NCBI GenBank assembly: GCA_965247175.1
Contig: OZ252006.1
Span: forward strand, 992,001-1,056,000
DNA length: 64,000 bases
Direction: 5' to 3'
Source: JANQMX01 sp965247175
Lineage (GTDB): Bacteria; Pseudomonadota; Alphaproteobacteria; Kiloniellales; DSM-21159
The position numbers were made by a program, and so were the translations under genes. The first letter of the stretch is position 1. Each line of letters opens with the position of its first letter. The notes under the pieces are model-generated. The model did no database searches. It worked only from the letters and a program-made list of their open reading frames with translations, and was not told where the DNA came from. This document shows positions 57,506 to 64,000 of the stretch, one piece after another.

Positions 57506-57875
57506 GGTGAACGAACGCTTTAAGGCACCTAGTCTTTCGGCTGACCCACGCTAGCCATTCAGTTTATTAAGTGTTGGCTGACAAAGTCTTTCAAAGCCGG
57601 AGTCCCGATCAACATTTGATCGCCGCGTATCGCTGGCCCCACCTTCGAGATAGTCCACTTCTTGAGCAGAGAGTCTGTGTCGGCGTTCACGTTCGTCACG
57701 GCCCCGCCGGCTTATGCCGCTTATTGCTTTCTGCTATGTGCCGCGCGCAATTGACCCGCTTGCGTCAACGCTGGAAAGTCCTACCTGAGAACCGATCTCA
57801 CAACGGCCCCGAAACGCCGCCGTATAGGACGTCGGCCGCTGCATAGGGCCTCTTCGACAATGCAGGAGTGAAGCG
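57506..57875. promoter_or_regulatory. Divergent intergenic region before the aldehyde dehydrogenase gene
   Basis: 370 bases; no frame looks real. An open frame at 57571-57846 has no family resemblance and no ribosome site. TTGAC and GTCAA arms eight bases apart (57751-57768) form a possible operator about 108 bases before the aldehyde dehydrogenase start. The ribosome site AGGAGTG lies at 57864-57870. Confidence 0.35.
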
Positions 57876-59318
57876 ATGCTGCAGAAGCGGGAGTTTTACA
57901 TTGACGGCGGCTGGGTCTCCGCGGCCCAGGTCAACGATTTCGAGGTGATCAACCCCTCGAACGAGGAGCCTTGTGCGGTGATCACCCTGGGCGGTGAGGC
58001 GGACACCAATGCGGCCGTGGCAGCGGCCAAGCGCGCCTTCTGGGACTGGTCAGCGACCTCCAAGCAGGAGCGCATCGCTCTGGTCGAGAAGATCCTGGCA
58101 GCTTACCAGGCGCGCATCGGCGAGATGGCCGAGGCGATCAGCCTGGAGATGGGCGCCCCCATCGATCTCGCCAAGACGCAGCAAGCGCCGGCCGGCATGG
58201 GCCACATCCAGAACTTCCTCCGCGCGGTGAAGAACTTCGAGTTCGATCGCCCCCTGGGCGATCACGCGCCCGACACGCGCATCCTCTATGACCCGGTCGG
58301 CGTCTGCGGCCTGATCACGCCGTGGAACTGGCCGATGAACCAGGTGACCTTGAAGGTCATCCCAGCGCTTCTCACTGGTTGCACCATGGTGCTCAAGCCC
58401 TCCGAGATCGCGCCGCTCTCCTCCATGCTGTTCGCCGAGATGCTCGACGAGGCGGGCGTGCCGGCCGGCGTCTTCAATCTGGTCAATGGCGACGGGGCCG
58501 GCGTCGGCACCCAGCTCTCCGGCCACCCAGACATCGACATGATTTCTTTCACCGGCTCGGGCCGGGCCGGTACCGCGATCTCCAAGAACGCCGCCGACAC
58601 TTTGAAGCGGGTGCATCTGGAGCTTGGCGGAAAGGGCGCCAACATCATCTTCGCCGACGCCGACGAGAAGGCAGTGAAGCGTGGCGCGCTGCACTGCTTC
58701 AACAACACCGGTCAGTCTTGCAACGCGCCGAGCCGCATGCTGGTGCAGCGGGAGATCTATGACGATGCGGTGGAGACCGCCACGGCTGTCGCCAAGTCGA
58801 CGAGCGTTGGCATGTCCCACGAGGCGGGCCGCCACATCGGCCCGGCCGTCAGCGAGATGCAGTTCAACAAGATCCAAGCGCTGATCGAGAAGGGCATGGA
58901 TGAAGGCGCCCGGCTCGTCGCCGGTGGCCCCGGGCGGCCTGAAGGCCTCAACCGCGGCTATTTCGTGCGGCCGACCGTCTTCGCCGACGTGACCAACGAC
59001 ATGACCATCGCGCGGGAAGAGATCTTCGGCCCAGTGCTCGCGATCATGCCGTTCGAGAGCGAGGAAGAGGCGATCAAGATCGCCAACGACACCGCCTACG
59101 GCTTGACCAACTACGTGCAGAGCGAGGACGGCGAGAAGCGCAACCGGGTGGCGCGTCGTCTGCGGTCCGGCATGGTGGAGATGAACGGCAAGCCCCGTGG
59201 TGCCGGCGCCCCCTTCGGCGGCATGAAGGCCTCCGGCAACGGACGCGAAGGTGGCGTCTGGGGCATCGAAGACTTCTGTGAGATCAAGGCCGTCAGCGGC
59301 TGGTCCGCCGAAGCTTAG
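57876..59318 (+). CDS. NAD(P)-dependent aldehyde dehydrogenase
   Basis: 480 residues, ATG 57876 with AGGAGTG upstream. Typical ALDH: FYIDGGWV, EVINPSNEE, TPWNWPMNQVTLKVIPALLTGCTMVLKPSE (cofactor region), VNGDGAGVGTQLSGHPDIDMISFTGSGRAG, catalytic Glu249 in LELGGKGANII and nucleophile Cys282 in NTGQSCNAPSRMLV, then EEIFGPVLAIMPF and APFGGMKASGNGREGG. The substrate aldehyde is not predictable. Monocistronic. Confidence 0.95.
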   Translation: MLQKREFYIDGGWVSAAQVNDFEVINPSNEEPCAVITLGGEADTNAAVAAAKRAFWDWSATSKQERIALVEKILAAYQARIGEMAEAISLEMGAPIDLAKTQQAPAGMGHIQNFLRAVKNFEFDRPLGDHAPDTRILYDPVGVCGLITPWNWPMNQVTLKVIPALLTGCTMVLKPSEIAPLSSMLFAEMLDEAGVPAGVFNLVNGDGAGVGTQLSGHPDIDMISFTGSGRAGTAISKNAADTLKRVHLELGGKGANIIFADADEKAVKRGALHCFNNTGQSCNAPSRMLVQREIYDDAVETATAVAKSTSVGMSHEAGRHIGPAVSEMQFNKIQALIEKGMDEGARLVAGGPGRPEGLNRGYFVRPTVFADVTNDMTIAREEIFGPVLAIMPFESEEEAIKIANDTAYGLTNYVQSEDGEKRNRVARRLRSGMVEMNGKPRGAGAPFGGMKASGNGREGGVWGIEDFCEIKAVSGWSAEA

Positions 59319-59469
59319 GCAATCGGATGCGGCGAGTGTGGCGCCAAATCGGTGCCGCACTCGCGGTTCGATTGCAATGGAGCTTGAGGACGAAAGTCAG
59401 ATCTCACAGTATTGCCTCGTCAGTTTGGGAAAATAGGTCTTTCTCATCACAGACGGGGAGTCTCGACAG

Positions 59470-59811
59470 ATGGCAGGAAAGTTTGAAGTCTTCAAAGACA
59501 AGGCCGGGGAGTTCCGCTTCCGGCTCAAGGCAGGTAATGGCCAGATCATCCTGGCCAGTGAAGGCTATAAGGCCAAGCCGAGCTGTATGAACGGAATTGC
59601 CTCGGTGAAAAAGAACGCACCGTTGGACGAGCGCTTCGAGCGCAAGGACACCAAGGCCGGCAACTTCCGCTTCAACTTGCGCGCCGGCAACCGGCAGATC
59701 ATCGGCACCAGCGAAAGCTATAAGACCGCCTCGGCGCGGGACAACGGCATCGCCTCGGTGAAGAAGAACGCGCCGGGCGCCGCGGTCGACGATCAGACCG
59801 CCAAAGCCTAG
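59470..59811 (+). CDS. DUF1508 (YegP-like) tandem-repeat protein
   Basis: 113 residues with two copies of the DUF1508 unit: KFEVFKDKAGEFRFRLKAGNGQIILASEGYKAKPSCMNGIASVKKNAP and RFERKDTKAGNFRFNLRAGNRQIIGTSESYKTASARDNGIASVKKNAP, shown by the repeated NGIASVKKNAP. These small basic proteins are widespread and of unknown function, sometimes stress-induced. Monocistronic, 151 bases after the aldehyde dehydrogenase. Confidence 0.9.
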   Translation: MAGKFEVFKDKAGEFRFRLKAGNGQIILASEGYKAKPSCMNGIASVKKNAPLDERFERKDTKAGNFRFNLRAGNRQIIGTSESYKTASARDNGIASVKKNAPGAAVDDQTAKA

Positions 59812-59917
59812 CCAGAGTTCCGTTAGCAGCTTGGCGCTCGGTCGCTATCCGGCCGGGTGTTGAACGTGCTTGACCGCGGCACCCAAGAGGCGCCGCGGCC
59901 TACATGGAGACGTCGAC

Positions 59918-61426
59918 ATGAGCGACGGCAGCAGCGTCTTTCTCGGCAAGGGAGAGACGGCGCAGAGCCTCAGCCTGCGCTATGCCAATCGGCATGGTCT
60001 CATCGCCGGGGCGACCGGCACCGGCAAGACCATCACCTTGCAGATCTTGGCCCAAGGATTGTCCGAGCAGGGCGTTCCGGTTTTCCTAGCCGACGTCAAA
60101 GGCGATCTCTCCGGCATCAGCCAGGCGGCCAAGCCGAATGCCAAGATCCTGAAGCGCTGCGAGAAGATCGGCCTGGCCGACTATGCGCCGGCTGCCGCCC
60201 CAACGGTCTTCTGGGATCTCTTCGGGGAGAAGGGGCATCCCTTGCGCACCACGATCTCCGAAATGGGCCCCTTGCTGCTGGCGCGCCTGCTGCAGCTCAA
60301 CGACACCCAGGAGGGCGTGCTCTCCATCGCCTTCGAGATCGCCGATGACGAAGGCCTGCTGCTGCTCGATCTCAAAGACTTGCGCTCGATGCTCAGCTTT
60401 CTCGCCGAGAACGCGAGGGAGATCTCAGGCGAATACGGCAATGTGTCCAAAGCCTCCGTCGGCGCAATCCAACGCCGACTGCTGACCTTGGAGCAGCAGG
60501 GCGGCGAAGCTTTCTTCGGCGAGCCGGCCTTCGACCTGCACGACTTCCTGCGCTGCGACCGGGACGGCCAGGGATTCGTCAATGTACTGGCGGCGGACAA
60601 GCTGATGCTGAGCCCGCGGCTCTACGCCACCTTCCTGCTTTGGCTGCTGTCCGAACTCTTCGAAGAGCTACCTGAAGTCGGCGATCAGGAGCGTCCGAAG
60701 CTGGTCTTCTTTTTCGACGAAGCACATCTGCTGTTCGACGACGCCCCCAAGGCGCTGGTCGACAAGGTCGAGCAGGTGGTGCGGCTCATTCGCTCCAAGG
60801 GCGTTGGCGTCTTCTTCGTCACCCAGAACCCGCTTGATCTCCCCGACGAGATCCTCGGCCAGCTCGGCAACCGGGTGCAGCACGCACTGCGCGCCTTCAC
60901 TCCGCGCGACCGCAAGGCGGTGAAGGCGGCAGCTGAGACCTTCCGGCAGAACCCGGCGCTCGACACGGCCGAAGTGATCACCGAACTCGGCGTCGGCGAA
61001 GCGCTGGTCTCGACCCTGCAGGAGGGCGGCATCCCTTCGATGGTCGACCGGACCCTGATCCGTCCGCCAGCCTCCCGCATGGGCCCTGCCAACAAGAAGG
61101 AGCGCAAGGCCATTCAAGCGGAGAGTCCCTTCGCCGGGCGCTACGAACATGCGCTCGACCGGGAGTCGGCGCACGAGATCCTGCAGCGGCGCGCCGATAA
61201 GGCGGCCGAGGAGGCCGAACGTGCGGAGAAAGCGGCGGCACGCGCCAAGAAGAAAGAGCGCGAGGCCCGTGAAGCGCGCCGCAGCCGTCCGAGAGCGCGG
61301 CGCAGCAGCTCACGCCGTCAGTCGGCCGGCGAGGCGATGGTCAAGAGCGTGCTGCGCAGCGTCGGCACCCAACTCGGCCGGCAGATCGCGCGTGGCATCC
61401 TCGGCTCCCTGTTCAAGGGTCGATGA
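59918..61426 (+). CDS. HerA-like ATPase (DUF853 family)
   Basis: 502 residues from ATG 59918 (TGGAGA upstream; the frame continues 16 codons further without a site). Walker A AGATGTGKT (30-38), the DUF853 segment VPVFLADVKGDLSGISQAAKPN, Walker B KLVFFFDEAHLLFDDAP, and VFFVTQNPLDLPDEILGQLGNRVQHALRAFTPRDRKAVKAAAETFR. Related to the HerA/VirD4 pump ATPases; the cellular role is unproven. The last 90 residues form a charged coiled coil plus a basic Arg/Ser tail (AEEAERAEKAAARAKKKE), suggesting nucleic-acid or membrane contact. It ends overlapping the convergent phosphatase gene by 14 bases. Confidence 0.9.
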   Translation: MSDGSSVFLGKGETAQSLSLRYANRHGLIAGATGTGKTITLQILAQGLSEQGVPVFLADVKGDLSGISQAAKPNAKILKRCEKIGLADYAPAAAPTVFWDLFGEKGHPLRTTISEMGPLLLARLLQLNDTQEGVLSIAFEIADDEGLLLLDLKDLRSMLSFLAENAREISGEYGNVSKASVGAIQRRLLTLEQQGGEAFFGEPAFDLHDFLRCDRDGQGFVNVLAADKLMLSPRLYATFLLWLLSELFEELPEVGDQERPKLVFFFDEAHLLFDDAPKALVDKVEQVVRLIRSKGVGVFFVTQNPLDLPDEILGQLGNRVQHALRAFTPRDRKAVKAAAETFRQNPALDTAEVITELGVGEALVSTLQEGGIPSMVDRTLIRPPASRMGPANKKERKAIQAESPFAGRYEHALDRESAHEILQRRADKAAEEAERAEKAAARAKKKEREAREARRSRPRARRSSSRRQSAGEAMVKSVLRSVGTQLGRQIARGILGSLFKGR

Positions 61427-61997
61427 GGATTTCGCCCAGGAACGAGACGGTGCCGTCGGGTTCCACATCGATGACAAAGATCTCACCCGAGGCGGGGAAG
61501 CGCCCGGTCAGCGCCGTGATGTTGACCTGATGGGTGACAAGGACGAGCCGCTGCTCATCAGGCATGGCGGCGAGGTAGCTGCGGACAGCGTCGGTCTGCT
61601 CTTGCGCGCGCGCCCGCTGACGAAAGAAGGAGTTCAGGGGCGGGAAGTCCTCCACCTCTGCAACCTCGAGAAGCTCCGCCGTATCCCGGCAGCGGCACCA
61701 CTGGCTGGTCAGTACCCGATCGACCGCGATGCCGCGGTCGCGGAAGGCCTGGCCAATGTCACGAGCCTGCTGGCGCCCGCGCTCGTCGAGGTTCCGCTGG
61801 GTGGTGCAGTCGCCGAGATCGAAGTTGCCCGGGTCGCCGGTCCCGGGGGCCAAGGCATGGCGCATCACCGCGACGGCGCCAGGCTGCTGTAGCACCTCCC
61901 AAGCGCTCTCGTTGGCCTGCGCCGTTGGACTCTGCGACACAGCCAGGGCGATGACCGCGGCCAAGCCGAGAGCCAGGCCGAGCAGCCTCGCGAGCAT
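61413..61997 (-). CDS. Exported histidine phosphatase-family protein
   Basis: 194 residues from ATG 61997 (GAGGG in the end of the upstream gene). Signal peptide or anchor LARLLGLALGLAAVIALAV. Phosphohistidine motif AVMRHALAPGTGDP (RHA instead of the usual RHG), then the subgroup pattern DCTTQRNLDERGRQQARDIGQAFR, and second-half VLTSQWCRCRDTAELL and LVLVTHQVNITALTG with the second catalytic His. Probably a periplasmic phosphatase. The upstream stop and this start overlap as TGATG. Confidence 0.88.
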   Translation of the reverse strand: MLARLLGLALGLAAVIALAVSQSPTAQANESAWEVLQQPGAVAVMRHALAPGTGDPGNFDLGDCTTQRNLDERGRQQARDIGQAFRDRGIAVDRVLTSQWCRCRDTAELLEVAEVEDFPPLNSFFRQRARAQEQTDAVRSYLAAMPDEQRLVLVTHQVNITALTGRFPASGEIFVIDVEPDGTVSFLGEILIDP

Positions 61998-62971
61998 CAA
62001 GAGCAGCCCTCGACACAACGGCCGTCACCATCGAAGGCCATGGTCAGTCCGCTGAGCGGCACATGCACCGGCACGCCAGTCGCCTCGATGAAGGCGGCGG
62101 TGCGGGTGCCGGGCAGGACCTCTCCGTTGCGGGTCGCTTGCTCATTGGCATGAGAGGCGATGACCGCGTTGGGCTGCACCAGCTCATTGATCACGTAGGC
62201 GGCTTCGGTCGGCCCGGTGGTGAAGGTGTTGCCGATGTTGATGACCGCCAGCTCGCTGCCGTAGTGGCCACGCACCACCAGGTCCTGCTCCGCTGTGATG
62301 CCCGTGTCGCCGGAGAGGTAGACCACCAGCCCATTGCTGAAGGTCAGCACATAGCCGGTCGGCGGGCCGACGTAGGCGGTGATGCCGGCCTGCTGTAGCG
62401 CTTCACCGAGCACGCCGCCGATAAAGCCTGGGGCGAGGCCGTTGCTGTGGGTTGCCGGAACCGTCGTGATGGTGACGCCGCCAACCTGGGTGGAGGCGCC
62501 GAAGCGCACCAGGACCGAGTTCTCGGCCAGGCCACCGGCGAGCCGCAGCTGGTTGGCGAAGAAGCGGGGCATCTCGCTGCCGGTGACGATCAGCGCGTCC
62601 TTAGCAACCGCGATGTTCACCGAGTTGGAATTGGGCATGGCGCTGACGCCGCTGTCCGGCGCGGCGCAGCTCCCCGCATCCAAAGCCGAGGCATGACGGT
62701 CGCCGATGTGGTCGCCGTGGACGTGGCTGACCAGCACCACATCGATGCCGCCCAGTCGTGGGTCGTCCGCGCCCGCAACGGTGCGCCCGGCGTCATAGAG
62801 CAGACGTGTGCCGTCCGGATCTTCCAGAATGAGCGCGCGGTCGAGCCGGCAGAACTCTCCGACATGACTGCCGAGCGGTGTGATCTTGACCGTCTCTGTT
62901 TGCGCGGCGGCGACAGCGGATAGCGACAGACCCAACAGTGTCGCGGCGACTGCCTTGCAAAGGGTCTTCAT
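61997..62971 (-). CDS. Exported metallo-beta-lactamase-fold hydrolase
   Basis: 324 residues from ATG 62971. Signal peptide MKTLCKAVAATLLGLSLSAVAAAQ. Zinc motif SHVHGDHIGD (H83-V-H85-G-D87-H88), then TTVPATHSNG (third His) and VVYLSGDTGITAEQDL (bridging Asp). The insert ALDAGSCAAPDSGVSAMPNSNSVN is unusual and holds the only cysteine pair candidates besides the last residues (GRCVEGCS). The substrate is unknown; an UlaG/lactonase-like role is possible. Translationally coupled to the phosphatase gene. Confidence 0.88.
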   Translation of the reverse strand: MKTLCKAVAATLLGLSLSAVAAAQTETVKITPLGSHVGEFCRLDRALILEDPDGTRLLYDAGRTVAGADDPRLGGIDVVLVSHVHGDHIGDRHASALDAGSCAAPDSGVSAMPNSNSVNIAVAKDALIVTGSEMPRFFANQLRLAGGLAENSVLVRFGASTQVGGVTITTVPATHSNGLAPGFIGGVLGEALQQAGITAYVGPPTGYVLTFSNGLVVYLSGDTGITAEQDLVVRGHYGSELAVINIGNTFTTGPTEAAYVINELVQPNAVIASHANEQATRNGEVLPGTRTAAFIEATGVPVHVPLSGLTMAFDGDGRCVEGCS

Positions 62972-62999
62972 AGCACGGCCTCTCTTCCCGAACGGCGCG

Positions 63000-63022
63000 C
63001 GCCCGGCCAGGAGGGCCGGGCG
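63000..63022 (-). terminator. Hairpin between the GH3 and MBL-fold genes
   Basis: CGCCCGGCC, five-base loop, GGCCGGGCG: a perfect 9-bp stem in the 146-base gap upstream of the MBL-fold gene and downstream of the GH3 gene. No T-run on the minus strand, so it may end the GH3 message weakly or shape the next leader. Confidence 0.4.
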
Positions 63023-63117
63023 GTACGCATTCCATAACTCTAAGAATGGAGAGAGGCGAGCGTTGGGCAAGCCGCAAGTACCAACAAGCGGCAGCCTAGG
63101 CCCAAAGGGACGCGAGC

Positions 63118-64000
63118 TCAGTTGCCCCGATAGCCTTCCGCGAAGGCGATCAGCTCCTCGAAGCGAGACCAGTCGCCGATGACCCGCGGCACCTTGTGCT
63201 GGCCACCGAGCTTGCCGATGCTCTTCATCCAGGCCGAGAAGCCGCCCGGCGCCATCTGCACCACGCGGGGCGCCTGGACACCACCATCGACGATGCGCCG
63301 CTCGTGGTAGTCCTCATTAGCGTCGGCGAGATAGCGGTCGATGGCATCGCCGAAGGCGCTCAGCCGTGCCTCGTCGATCGGCGCATCCTGATACTCGACG
63401 ACATAGACGTGGCGACCCAGCTCCTCGCCACGGCCCTGGAAGACCTCCGTGGCGACGGAAAACTCGGCAATCGGCGCCGAGACACTGTCGGCCGCGGCCA
63501 GAACGGCCGACTCAACGAGTTCGCCGGTCAGGTGCTCGCCGAACGTCGAGAGGGTGTGCGAGGTCCGCCCGGTGATCAGCACGCGCGGACGCTCGGTGTC
63601 GACGAAGCGCACCACGTCGCCGATCAGATAGCTCCAGAGGCCTGCGCAGGTGGTCAGAGCCAACGCGTAGTCGACGCCCTCTTCAACGTTGCCGAGCCAG
63701 CGGCGTGTCGGATTGGGGGAGTTGAGCTCATCCAACGGGATGAACTCGAAGAACAAGCCGTTGTCCGTCACCAGGCGCATGCCCATGCCGGGACCGCGGT
63801 CGGCGATGGCGATGAAGCCTTCGCTGGCAGCATAGACTTCGCGCATGTCGGCATTGCAGCCCTCAAGCAGCGCCTCGTAACGCTCCTTGTATGGCTTGAA
63901 GCTGACGCCGCCGTGCACGATCAGCTCGAGATTGGGATAGAAGTCGATCACACGGCCGGCCGTCTCCGGCTTCAGGGCCGCGAGTTTTTCGTAAAGCAGC
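63118..64000 (-). CDS. GH3 auxin-responsive-promoter-family protein, 5' end outside window
   Basis: About 293 C-terminal residues; the frame is open through the right edge (LLYEKLAALKPETAGRVIDFYPNLELIVHGGVSFKPYKERY), so roughly half the protein is missing. GH3 motifs: ELIVHGGVSFKPY, YAASEGFIAIADR (AMP-binding loop), LALTTCAGLWSYLIGDVVRFV, and RPRVLITGRTSHTLSTFGEHLT. Plant GH3 enzymes conjugate amino acids to acyl acids through acyl-AMP; bacterial members are of unproven substrate. The C-terminus ends PRVIGDWSRFEELIAFAEGYRGN. Confidence 0.85.
   Translation of the reverse strand, partial: LLYEKLAALKPETAGRVIDFYPNLELIVHGGVSFKPYKERYEALLEGCNADMREVYAASEGFIAIADRGPGMGMRLVTDNGLFFEFIPLDELNSPNPTRRWLGNVEEGVDYALALTTCAGLWSYLIGDVVRFVDTERPRVLITGRTSHTLSTFGEHLTGELVESAVLAAADSVSAPIAEFSVATEVFQGRGEELGRHVYVVEYQDAPIDEARLSAFGDAIDRYLADANEDYHERRIVDGGVQAPRVVQMAPGGFSAWMKSIGKLGGQHKVPRVIGDWSRFEELIAFAEGYRGN

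Noticed and set aside
57751..57768. TTGAC-8-GTCAA inverted repeat as a firm operator
   Set aside because: Only five matching bases per arm; kept as a note in the intergenic entry, not as a finding.
57571..57846. 91-codon frame before the aldehyde dehydrogenase
   Set aside because: No ribosome site, composition not typical of neighbouring proteins, no recognisable domain.

Overview
The window is high-GC, densely coded DNA, probably from an alphaproteobacterium of Rhodospirillales-like type. The basis is codon use, short or overlapping ATGA/GTGA gene junctions, an ELM1-family gene, a BdhA-patatin pair, two branched-chain-type ABC transporters and short palindromic intergenic repeats. I see no rRNA, tRNA, CRISPR array, insertion sequence or phage module. 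Both ends cut through genes (a carboxymuconolactone decarboxylase-like gene on the left, a GH3-family gene on the right).

Left part (1-12.7 kb): small enzymes, including an alpha/beta hydrolase whose nucleophile serine is an alanine; a secreted oxidation group (YHYH protein, PQQ-type sugar dehydrogenase, cytochrome c); an AzgA-like nucleobase permease; and, divergent from it, the oddest gene of the window. That gene encodes a STAND-like ATPase with TPR-type repeats joined in one frame to the catalytic half of the peptidoglycan transglycosylase MltG, with no membrane anchor. A translationally coupled TauD-family dioxygenase/ELM1 pair follows.

Centre (13.1-30.4 kb): a 17-kb block of twelve plus-strand genes, most overlapping by a few bases. 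It holds a molybdenum hydroxylase (separate FAD subunit; fused 2Fe-2S/Mo subunit), a 6-hydroxynicotinate reductase-like enzyme, a UPF0280 (ApbE-like) protein, a complete branched-chain-type ABC importer with a fused permease, HyuA and HyuB (ATP-dependent lactam/hydantoin hydrolase type) with a small nucleoside deoxyribosyltransferase-like protein between them, and a penicillin-acylase-family amidase. I read it as a candidate uptake-hydroxylation-reduction-ring-opening pathway for an N-heterocycle; the substrate cannot be told from sequence.

Right part (30.5-64 kb): a Sel1-repeat/TlpA-like pair (the first apparently starting at ATT), transporters with their regulators, and a second branched-chain-type ABC operon divergent from a four-gene 2-oxoacid:acceptor oxidoreductase with its own NAD(P)H-type flavoprotein. 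Then come an MFS/AraC pair, a sulfatase, a secreted cupin, patatin plus 3-hydroxybutyrate dehydrogenase, a phosphonate-type ABC importer (PhnCDE) divergent from an adenylate cyclase, an acyltransferase-like gene, an aldehyde dehydrogenase, a DUF1508 protein, a HerA-like ATPase, two exported hydrolases and the GH3 gene. In all three ABC operons a strong hairpin directly follows the binding-protein gene.
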